A stretch of 14,770 bases of DNA from contig CANJOG010000013.1 in NCBI GenBank assembly GCA_947475475.1, forward strand, positions 1 through 14,770, in the 5' to 3' direction. Position 1 is the stretch's first letter, and each line of letters opens with the position of its first letter. Position numbers and translations under genes: made by a program. This document shows, piece after piece, positions 7,840-13,739 of this stretch. The notes below the pieces were generated by a model, which was not told the origin of the DNA, did not search any database, and was given only the letters and a program-made list of their open reading frames with translations. The stretch comes from Acetobacteraceae bacterium (lineage in GTDB: Bacteria; Pseudomonadota; Alphaproteobacteria; Acetobacterales; Acetobacteraceae).

Positions 7840-8940
7840 TCAGCCCAAGACAGCACTTTTGCGGAAGTCGCCTGGCTCGATGGCAACTTTCCATGACCGC
7901 GCAAGATGCTGCTCCGGCGTGCCCAGCAGCGCATCGAAGGATGTCAGCAGGCGGAAATACGTGCCGACCGCGAGTTCCTCGGTCACGCCCATGCCGCCAT
8001 GCAACTGCACCGCATTCTGCGAAACCTGGCGCGCGGCCTTGGATGTAACGATCTTCGCATGCGAGGTCGCCCGCGCCACATTCCCCGTTGCCAGCGAGGC
8101 CAGCAATGCCGCTGCGCGCGCAATCTCGCACTGCGCCGACATCTCGGCCAACCGGTGCTGCACCACCTGGAAGGAGGACAATGGCTTGCCGAACTGATGC
8201 CGCATGGCGACGTATTCCGCCGTGGTGCGCAGCAGATAATCCATCGCGCCTACCGCTTCCCAGCAAGCACCAGCCAACGCCTGATTGAAAACGGCGCTTG
8301 CCGCAGCAGCGGAAATATCGAGACGCGCGGATGCCGGCACAGTGATGTCGAACGTAAAACTGGTCGCCGGCACCCCGCGCAACGTCGGAAAACTCCGCGC
8401 CACAATGCCTGGTGTCCTGCTGGCCGCGAGGAAATAGCCCACGCCGCCATCGGCCAGCCGCGCCTGGATCACCAGATTCTCGGCATGCTCCGCGCCATAG
8501 ACCGGCGGCGCCGTGCCCGTCAGACTCCAGCCGCCCGCCTCCTCGCGCGCGGTGATCGGCCAGGACTCGTCCCAATCGCCGGTCGCAACCGCGGCCAAAG
8601 CGGATTCGCCAGCAATGATGGCGGCAAGAATATCGTGATACTCATGGCACTCCGGCGCCCAAGCCAGCAGCCGCGCGGCAATCAGCACATTCGGCAGGAA
8701 ATGCGTGATCAGCGCACCATGCCCGGCCGCTTCCATCACCGAGGCAATATCGGTGGCACTGCCGGCAAACCCGCCGCGCTCCTCCGGCAGGGCGATGCCG
8801 AGCCAGCCGCCCTCGACCAGACCGCTCCAGAACACCGACGCGTTCTGCGCCGCCGGACGCGATATGTCTGTTGCCCCTGCCGCGAGTTTGGCAATGCCCT
8901 CGCGCAGGCCCAGTTCCTCTTCATTGCGCCGCAGCCGCAT
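7840..8940 (-). CDS. Acyl-CoA dehydrogenase, small/probably non-catalytic partner
   Basis: This 366-residue protein has the acyl-CoA dehydrogenase fold. The N-terminal helices, the GIALPEERGG turn (48-57), the flavin-contacting R247-x-QFG segment and the VQLHGGMGVTEE motif (311-322) are present. I find no acidic residue at either usual catalytic position: the helix-G area reads FNQALAGACWEAVG and the C-terminal area YFRLLTSFDALLGTP. The mid-domain motif equivalent to SEPGAGSD is also degenerate (TGDWDESWPI). This fits the beta-type subunit of a heterotetramer, donating FAD contacts while the neighbouring large subunit donates the base. The ATG at 8940 has GGGA 7 bases upstream. Similarity to the FadE27/FadE28 class is by arrangement and motif loss, not by any search. 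Confidence 0.9.
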   Translation of the reverse strand: MRLRRNEEELGLREGIAKLAAGATDISRPAAQNASVFWSGLVEGGWLGIALPEERGGFAGSATDIASVMEAAGHGALITHFLPNVLIAARLLAWAPECHEYHDILAAIIAGESALAAVATGDWDESWPITAREEAGGWSLTGTAPPVYGAEHAENLVIQARLADGGVGYFLAASRTPGIVARSFPTLRGVPATSFTFDITVPASARLDISAAAASAVFNQALAGACWEAVGAMDYLLRTTAEYVAMRHQFGKPLSSFQVVQHRLAEMSAQCEIARAAALLASLATGNVARATSHAKIVTSKAARQVSQNAVQLHGGMGVTEELAVGTYFRLLTSFDALLGTPEQHLARSWKVAIEPGDFRKSAVLG

Positions 8941-8974
8941 GACGTCCCGCTATCCTCATCGTTGATCTTGCAGA

Positions 8975-9009
8975 GAGGGCGGGACACGCCATCCGCGCGC
9001 CCCGCCCTC
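8975..9009. other. Inverted repeat in the gap before the dehydrogenase pair
   Basis: GAGGGCGGG (8975-8983) and CCCGCCCTC (9001-9009) pair perfectly over 9 bp with a 17-base loop. It lies in the 158-base gap between DUF35 and the dehydrogenase genes. On the leftward strand there is no U-tract after it, so it is a poor terminator. It may be a leader structure or processing site. Confidence 0.5.
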
Positions 9010-9068
9010 CGACAGGAAATCCCAGATTACCGCCCACACATCACGCGGTCAAAAACCCTCCGACAGGA
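9005..9068. repeat. Pair of 13-bp direct repeats
   Basis: CCCTCCGACAGGA occurs at 9005-9017 and again at 9056-9068, 51 bases apart start to start. The copies bracket the candidate promoter at 9024-9052. The first copy overlaps the right arm of the 8975-9009 inverted repeat. Confidence 0.6.
9024..9052 (-). promoter_or_regulatory. Candidate internal promoter for the acyl-CoA dehydrogenase genes
   Basis: Read leftward, TTGACC (9052-9047) and TAATCT (9029-9024) are 17 bases apart. The -35 is good; the -10 keeps only the TAnnnT positions. Transcription would begin near 9017, inside one of the 13-bp direct repeats, and pass through the 8975-9009 hairpin before the gene at 8940. Confidence 0.3.
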
Positions 9069-9098
9069 CTGCTTCTACGTCTCCCGGCAGAATCTGGA

Positions 9099-9503
9099 TC
9101 AGGCGTTCTCCACCACGCGCCATTGCGGCAGCACGACATCCTCGGCAATCGTCTCAAACCAGGCCTGCATCTTCATCCCCGCGCGCAGATCGGGCGCGCC
9201 CTCGATCATGCCGACCAGATGCACGGAGGGGCAATCATCCGGCTCCACCACAACCACCGTGTACGGCGTCGGGTAATACGGATGCAGCTGATGCGTGATC
9301 GTGGTCCAGGTATAGAGCGTGCCGGTGCCGTCGAGCGTCTTCCACTCCGTGTCCCAGCTGCCGCATTCCGGGCAATGCTTGGTCGGCGGAAAAGTCCCAT
9401 GCCCGCATGCCGTGCAGACGCGCGTGGCCAGCCTTCCCTCACGCGCGGCGGCAAAGAAACCGCCCGTATCATGGTCCTGGGTAAAGGGGATCAGTTTCGG
9501 CAC
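9099..9503 (-). CDS. DUF35 zinc-ribbon/OB-fold acyl-CoA-associated protein
   Basis: This 134-residue protein has the two-part DUF35 architecture. A rubredoxin-like zinc ribbon is formed by C30-x2-C33 and C44-x2-C47 (CTACGHGTFPPTKHCPECGS), followed by an OB-fold from about residue 58 (GTGTLYTWTTI) to the end. DUF35 proteins or domains associate with thiolase-superfamily enzymes and help bind CoA esters; in steroid degradation the DUF35 domain of ChsH2 is the obligate partner of the aldolase Ltp2. The gene begins with GTG at 9503, only 3 bases after the stop of the thiolase-fold gene, with GGAGGG inside that gene's end: strong evidence for coupled expression and a complex. No separate catalytic activity is expected. 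Confidence 0.92.
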   Translation of the reverse strand: MPKLIPFTQDHDTGGFFAAAREGRLATRVCTACGHGTFPPTKHCPECGSWDTEWKTLDGTGTLYTWTTITHQLHPYYPTPYTVVVVEPDDCPSVHLVGMIEGAPDLRAGMKMQAWFETIAEDVVLPQWRVVENA

Positions 9504-9506
9504 GGA

Positions 9507-10703
9507 TCAGGCCCTCCGCAGCATCAGCGCCGTGGTCAGCAGCGCGGGGCCACCGGTCACCAGGCAGGTTTCGGCATCGGCAACCTGCACATTCGCCGTG
9601 CGGCGCATCTGGCGCACACCCTCGGCGATCATGTTCATGCCGTGAATATAGCCCTCGGAGAGATGGCCGCCGGCCGTATTCACCGGCAGCGATCCGGTGC
9701 GCCGAATCGCGCCACTTTCCACAAACGGCCCACTCTCGCCACGCTTGCAGAATCCGTAAGCCTCAAGCTGGATCAGCACGGAAATCGTGAAGCAGTCATA
9801 GACCTGCGCGACATCCACCTCATCCGGCCCGAAACCCGCGCGGTTATACAGCGTCTTGGCGCAATTGAAGCTGGACAGATAGGTGATGTCCTTGCGCGTC
9901 ACACTCGGGAAAATCACCCCGCCGCGCACATCATCGGGCGCGCCCATGGCAACCGAACTGATCAGCACCGGATGCTGCCGCAGGTCCTTCGCCCGCTCCG
10001 TGCTCGTGATCACCAGCGCGCAGGCGCCGTCCGTCTCCTGGCAATAATCGAACAGCCGCAGCGGCGTCGCGATCATGCGGGAATTGTGGTACTCGTCCAG
10101 TGTCAGATTCTTGCCGCCGCTTTGCGCGTTCGGATTGTCATTGGCATTCTCGCGGCAGACCAGCGCCACTTCGGCCAGCTGATCGGTGGTCGTGCCAAAA
10201 TCGATCATGTGCCGCTGCGCATACATCCCGAATGCCTGGCCCGCGGCAATCAGCCCATACGGAATAAACAACTCATCATAGGTGCCGCGACCGCCGACCA
10301 CGTCGGAATGGATGCGCTGCTTGCCACTGCCCAGCCGCAGCCCCGAACGCCCGTTCAACGCGCGATAGACCACAACCGTCTTGGCCTGGCCTGACAGAAT
10401 CGCCGCGACCGCATGCGCCACCTGGCCCGGAGGGGCGGTGCCACCCGGCCCGACATCGCCAAAATAGGTGAGGTTCTTGATACCCAGCGACATCGACAAG
10501 GCATGCGGCGTCACCACATCATAATCGCAGCGCACCAGCCCATCGACATCGGCAACCGTCAGCCCGGCATCCTTCAACGCGGCCTCGACGGCCTCGCTGG
10601 CCAGCGTCAGCTCGCTACGGCCTGAATTGCGCGAATATTCGGTATTGCCCACGCCCACAATCGAGCATGTGTCGCGTTGCGACCAGACATTCATATCAGC
10701 CAT
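9507..10703 (-). CDS. Thiolase-superfamily protein, probable Ltp2-like CoA aldolase
   Basis: This 398-residue protein has the thiolase fold of the SCP-x/lipid-transfer class, usually annotated acetyl-CoA acetyltransferase. The nucleophile loop reads GGTAPPGQVAHAV; residues 89-92 are T-A-P-P, so the cysteine needed by a true thiolase is missing. The second catalytic cysteine motif near the C-terminus is also altered (VTGGPALL), and the GHP histidine motif reads EGYIHG. Two tyrosines stand out, Y302 (QVYDCFT) and Y352 (SEGYIHG), in regions where the steroid side-chain aldolase Ltp2 has its proposed catalytic tyrosines (from memory). With a DUF35 gene coupled directly behind it, retro-aldol cleavage of a beta-hydroxyacyl-CoA is the best reading. 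The ATG at 10703 has AAGGAGG 9 bases upstream; a GTG-type extension to 10751 is unlikely. Confidence 0.9.
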   Translation of the reverse strand: MADMNVWSQRDTCSIVGVGNTEYSRNSGRSELTLASEAVEAALKDAGLTVADVDGLVRCDYDVVTPHALSMSLGIKNLTYFGDVGPGGTAPPGQVAHAVAAILSGQAKTVVVYRALNGRSGLRLGSGKQRIHSDVVGGRGTYDELFIPYGLIAAGQAFGMYAQRHMIDFGTTTDQLAEVALVCRENANDNPNAQSGGKNLTLDEYHNSRMIATPLRLFDYCQETDGACALVITSTERAKDLRQHPVLISSVAMGAPDDVRGGVIFPSVTRKDITYLSSFNCAKTLYNRAGFGPDEVDVAQVYDCFTISVLIQLEAYGFCKRGESGPFVESGAIRRTGSLPVNTAGGHLSEGYIHGMNMIAEGVRQMRRTANVQVADAETCLVTGGPALLTTALMLRRA

Positions 10704-10757
10704 TTCCTCCGCCCTCCTTCTGCCAGTTTCGGCTATTCGGTGCCGGTTCAAACCAAT

Positions 10758-10789
10758 CCGGCCCGGATCATGCGTGTGATCCGGGCCGG
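10758..10789 (-). terminator. Perfect 13-bp hairpin after the amidohydrolase gene
   Basis: CCGGCCCGGATCA (10758-10770) and TGATCCGGGCCGG (10777-10789) are exact complements around a 6-base loop. It lies 33 bases past the amidohydrolase stop (leftward) and before the thiolase-fold gene. On the leftward strand it is followed by ATTGGTTTG, a weak U-rich tail, so it could be a partial terminator or attenuator. Confidence 0.5.
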
Positions 10790-10821
10790 AAACAAGTCAG
10801 AGTCGTCTCAGCCTGTCCAAC

Positions 10822-11997
10822 TCAGCTCAGGTTGTAGACCTTCGCCGCGTTGCTCCAGAGCAGCTTCTCCTGCACATCTTCCGCCAGGTCCGCCATCGTC
10901 TCCTGGATGAACAGGCTCGGCTTGATGGCACTGGTGGCCGGGCCGGGGCTCATCGAGGTCGGGTGCGGGAAATCGGTCTCGTACATGATGTTGTCCGGAC
11001 CGAGGAATTCCAGCGCCTGGTGCATAGTCTTCCGCTCGAACCAGAAGCAGCCGTAGATCTGGCGGCGGAAATACTCGCTCGGCAGCATCTTGTATTCCGG
11101 ATGCTCCTGCGGCACGCCCGAATTGATCCAGCTCCAATCCATCGCTTCCAGGGCGAAGGGCAGCCAGCCCACGCCGGACTCGACCGAGACGAACTTCAGG
11201 CGCGGGAAACGGTGGCAGATGCCGCCGCAGATGATCTGCGTCAGAACCTGCACATTCGCCATGAAGAAGTTCGGCTGCATCACGGCAAACGAGGAATGCT
11301 TGCCCACGGACGGGTGCATCATCTCGAAGAACCACATATCGCCGGTGCCGATATGGAAGTTGATCGGCAGGTTCTTGTCCTGGGCAGCTGCCCAGAAACG
11401 GTCCCAATGCGGATCGGACAACTTCGGCAGGCCAAAATGCTCCGGCTCGCCGCACATCACGATGCCCTTGTGGCCCAGCTTCGCGGCGCGATCCATTTCG
11501 ACGATCGAGGCATCGAGATCCCAGAACGGCATCGCCATCTGTGGGATCAAGCGGTTCGGCGCGATCGACGAAAACTCGGTCACCCAGTCGTTATAGGCCC
11601 GCACGCAGAGCAGCATCAGCTCGTGGTCCCGCAGGCCGAGATAGCGGCCGGCACCGAAGCCGGCGACATTCGGATACAGGATCTGCGCATAGACCCCGTA
11701 CTCGTCCATCTTCTTCAGACGCGCGACATTGTCATAGGTCGAGGGATCGACCTGCTCCAGCAGCTTCGGACGGTTCGGCGGATAATCGCGCCAGCCAGCC
11801 ATGGCCGAGCCAGCCGCAGCCGCAATGCGGTTGCCGCCGAAGAACCAGGATTCCTGCTGCAACTCTTCATCGAAGCGGACATGCGGCACCAGATCGCCAT
11901 ACTTCGCGACGGAGATGCGCTTCGTCCACAAATCGTACGGCTCGATCACATGCGTGTCGGTATCGACGACGCGAAACTTCTTCGCGATGGCGTTCAT
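10822..11997 (-). CDS. Amidohydrolase-family (ACMSD-like) metal-dependent hydrolase/decarboxylase
   Basis: This 391-residue TIM-barrel protein belongs to the amidohydrolase_2 group, which includes ACMSD and related decarboxylases and hydrolases of ring-cleavage products. The start of the barrel carries D12-T-D14-T-H16 followed by VIEP, in place of the textbook HxH. H215 (FHIGTG) and D342 (ETDFPHP, with H345) are the other likely metal or catalytic residues. The segment VESGVGWLPFALE (272-284) is typical of the family. It is intact and cytoplasmic, with no signal peptide. The ATG at 11997 has AAGGAG 6 bases upstream. It is divergent from the LLM oxidoreductase across a shared promoter region with a palindrome, and leads the leftward series. 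The reaction (C-C hydrolysis, decarboxylation or lactone opening) cannot be fixed from sequence. Confidence 0.9.
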   Translation of the reverse strand: MNAIAKKFRVVDTDTHVIEPYDLWTKRISVAKYGDLVPHVRFDEELQQESWFFGGNRIAAAAGSAMAGWRDYPPNRPKLLEQVDPSTYDNVARLKKMDEYGVYAQILYPNVAGFGAGRYLGLRDHELMLLCVRAYNDWVTEFSSIAPNRLIPQMAMPFWDLDASIVEMDRAAKLGHKGIVMCGEPEHFGLPKLSDPHWDRFWAAAQDKNLPINFHIGTGDMWFFEMMHPSVGKHSSFAVMQPNFFMANVQVLTQIICGGICHRFPRLKFVSVESGVGWLPFALEAMDWSWINSGVPQEHPEYKMLPSEYFRRQIYGCFWFERKTMHQALEFLGPDNIMYETDFPHPTSMSPGPATSAIKPSLFIQETMADLAEDVQEKLLWSNAAKVYNLS

Positions 11998-12073
11998 ATT
12001 GGCTCCTTGGCGTTCCTGTGCCCTGCACCGGGCTTAGAGGGCGGACTTCGAGGCAAGCGCGGCCAGGGCCGGC

Positions 12074-12118
12074 TTGCGAACGTGCTTATTATGATCATAA
12101 TTAGCCCCAGGAAGTCAA
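12074..12118. promoter_or_regulatory. Divergent promoters sharing a 14-bp palindromic operator
   Basis: ATTATGATCATAAT (12088-12101) is a perfect palindrome in an AT-rich island of a GC-rich intergenic region. Rightward, TTGCGA (12074-12079) and CATAAT (12096-12101) are 16 bases apart. Leftward, TTGACT (12118-12113) and CATAAT (12093-12088) are 19 apart. The palindrome thus contains the candidate -10 of both the amidohydrolase and LLM genes. A dimeric repressor of MarR, TetR or GntR type bound there could control both; no such regulator gene is in the window. Confidence 0.5.
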
Positions 12119-12191
12119 ACGTCTCCGCTCAGGTAAAGGCGGGCGGGCAGCGACAACAACCGGACAACAACAATATGGCGGGCGAGGCGGC

Positions 12192-13082
12192 ATGAAATTC
12201 GGAGTCAATCTCTACAAATTTCCCCGCTACGGCGCCCAGAAGGCCAAGCTCGCCGAGTTCGTCCGCACCGCCGACACACTCGGCTACCACCATGTCCGCG
12301 TGCTTGACCACGTGGTGGGAATCGTCGCCGAGAAGCATGGCGGCATCAAACAGACGCCCTATACGGCCGCCAGCGACATCCATGAATGCTTCGCCCTGAT
12401 GGCCTGGCTCTCGGCCCAGACCACCAATATCCGCTTCTGCACCGGCGTCCTGGTCCTGCCGCAGCGCCAGACCGTGCTGGTCGCCAAGCAGGCCGCCGAG
12501 GTCGATATCCTGTCCGGCGGCCGCATCACACTCGGCATCGGCATCGGCTACAACCCGGTCGAGTTCAAGGCCATGGGGGCGAGTTTCAAGGACCGCGCCC
12601 GCCGCTTCGAGGAACAGATCGAGGTGCTGCGCCTACTCTGGACCAAGGAGGTCGTGAACTATACCGGCGCCTTCCACGATATCGAGGACGCCTGCCTTGC
12701 CCCGCTCCCCATCCAGCGCCCCATCCCGCTCTGGATCGGCGTCGGCCGCCTGATCGACCCGATTCCGCCCGATAATGTGCTCAACCGCCTCGGCCGCCTC
12801 GCCGATGGCTGGCTGCCCATGTTCCGCGCCACGCCGGAAGCGCGCGCCGCCATCGCCAAGGTCCGCGCCGCCGCCATCGATGCCGGCCGTAACCCCGACG
12901 ATATCGGCCTGGAGATGAATCTCTGGGTCGAGGACAAGCCAAAATCCCAGCTCCTCGATGAGATCAAGATCGCCCGCGACATGGGCGCGCGCCATCTCAA
13001 TTGCGTCTTCACCATCACCGACCCGGACACCGAAATCGAGAGTATCAAGCGCTTCCGCGAGGTGATGGACGCGCTGGACTAA
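12192..13082 (+). CDS. LLM-class flavin/F420-dependent oxidoreductase
   Basis: This 296-residue protein has the luciferase-like monooxygenase TIM-barrel fold. It opens MKFGVNLYKF, has TNIRFCTGVLVLPQRQ (about 77-92), QAAEVDILSGGRITLGIGIGYNP with the glycine-rich GIGIGYNPVEF, and a C-terminal domain with LADGWLPMF. These are hallmarks of the TIGR03619-type F420-dependent subgroup. Such proteins use reduced F420 or FMN for hydride transfer or monooxygenation. Whether this host makes F420 cannot be told here. The ATG at 12192 follows a GGCGAGG ribosome site. It heads the rightward series (LLM, VOC, epoxide hydrolase), with 71 bases before the next gene. Class is firm; cofactor and substrate are open. 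Confidence 0.92.
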   Translation: MKFGVNLYKFPRYGAQKAKLAEFVRTADTLGYHHVRVLDHVVGIVAEKHGGIKQTPYTAASDIHECFALMAWLSAQTTNIRFCTGVLVLPQRQTVLVAKQAAEVDILSGGRITLGIGIGYNPVEFKAMGASFKDRARRFEEQIEVLRLLWTKEVVNYTGAFHDIEDACLAPLPIQRPIPLWIGVGRLIDPIPPDNVLNRLGRLADGWLPMFRATPEARAAIAKVRAAAIDAGRNPDDIGLEMNLWVEDKPKSQLLDEIKIARDMGARHLNCVFTITDPDTEIESIKRFREVMDALD

Positions 13083-13153
13083 CCCTGCCGCCCCCAGTTT
13101 CGCTCCATCCCAATCCCGGTTAGGCTCGCCCAACCAAGCAAAGGGGAGCGAAT

Positions 13154-13633
13154 ATGATCCAGGGTGTTCACCACGTCGCGGTCTCGACCCGCGATATCGA
13201 GGCGCTGGCCAAGTTCTACGTCAATAATTTCGGCTTCGAAGTCGTGCTGGAAAGCGGCTGGGAACAGGGCAATCCGGAAACCGACGCCATTGTCGGCCTG
13301 AAGAACTCCGCCGCGCAGATGAAGATGATCCGTGCCGGCAACATGTATATCGAGCTGTTCCAGTATTCCAATCCGGTCGGCAAGCCAGTGCCCGAGAACC
13401 GCCCCGCGGCGGATCACGGCTACACGCATTTCTGCCTCTACCTCACCGATATCGACGCTGAATATGCCCGCCTCTCCAAGGTGATGACCTTCCACTCCCC
13501 GCCCGTGCAGCGCACCGGCCGCCCCTATCGAGCCACCTATGGGCGTGACCCCGAGGGCAACATCATCGAACTGCTCGAAGTGCTCGACCACGCGCATCCC
13601 TTCTCGCTGAAGAACGTCGCGCTGGGCAGCTGA
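13154..13633 (+). CDS. VOC-family (glyoxalase-fold) metalloprotein
   Basis: This 159-residue single-chain VOC protein has two beta-alpha-beta-beta-beta modules. The four usual metal positions are present: H7 (HHVAV), E67 (MYIELFQY), H92 (YTHFCLYL) and E139 (NIIELLEV). This H/E/H/E set fits glyoxalase I, methylmalonyl-CoA epimerase or a small extradiol-type enzyme; the length suits an epimerase or lyase better than a two-domain ring-cleavage dioxygenase. The AGGGGAG ribosome site is 5 bases before the ATG. It lies between the LLM oxidoreductase and epoxide hydrolase genes on the same strand and may be co-transcribed with the first. A CoA-ester epimerase role alongside the acyl-CoA dehydrogenases is plausible but inferred. 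Confidence 0.9.
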   Translation: MIQGVHHVAVSTRDIEALAKFYVNNFGFEVVLESGWEQGNPETDAIVGLKNSAAQMKMIRAGNMYIELFQYSNPVGKPVPENRPAADHGYTHFCLYLTDIDAEYARLSKVMTFHSPPVQRTGRPYRATYGRDPEGNIIELLEVLDHAHPFSLKNVALGS

Positions 13634-13638
13634 GCTCG

Positions 13639-13706
13639 CGGATTTCGCTGCACTCCATCCGGGTTACAAATCCGTAGCCCGGATGGAGGCAACGCCGCAA
13701 TCCGGG
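13639..13706. repeat. REP-like inverted pair (BIME-like) between two genes
   Basis: The right copy (13674-13706) begins GTAGCCCGGATGGAG and ends CAATCCGGG, itself a small palindrome with CCCGGAT/ATCCGGG ends. The left copy (13639-13667) is its inverse: read on the minus strand it starts GTAACCCGGATGGAG and ends GAAATCCG. The two meet head to head over a 6-base loop, giving a 15-bp stem with one wobble pair. TCCGGGA-ATC-TCCCGGA (13701-13717) offers a second overlapping hairpin. The GTAGCCCGGATG...AATCCGGG pattern resembles dispersed palindromic elements in many proteobacterial genomes (from memory). Confidence 0.7.
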
Positions 13707-13739
13707 AATCTCCCGGAATAACAAGGGAGGACTCAAAAC

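Noticed and set aside
7906..9276. 456-codon plus-strand frame opposite the small acyl-CoA dehydrogenase, and similar long frames at 9123-10394 and 10963-12195
   Set aside because: All are antisense to genes with complete family motifs and have Arg/His-rich shadow composition.
13639..13717. CRISPR-like repeats
   Set aside because: There are only two inverted palindromic copies, with no regular direct repeats, spacers or cas genes. A REP-like element explains them.
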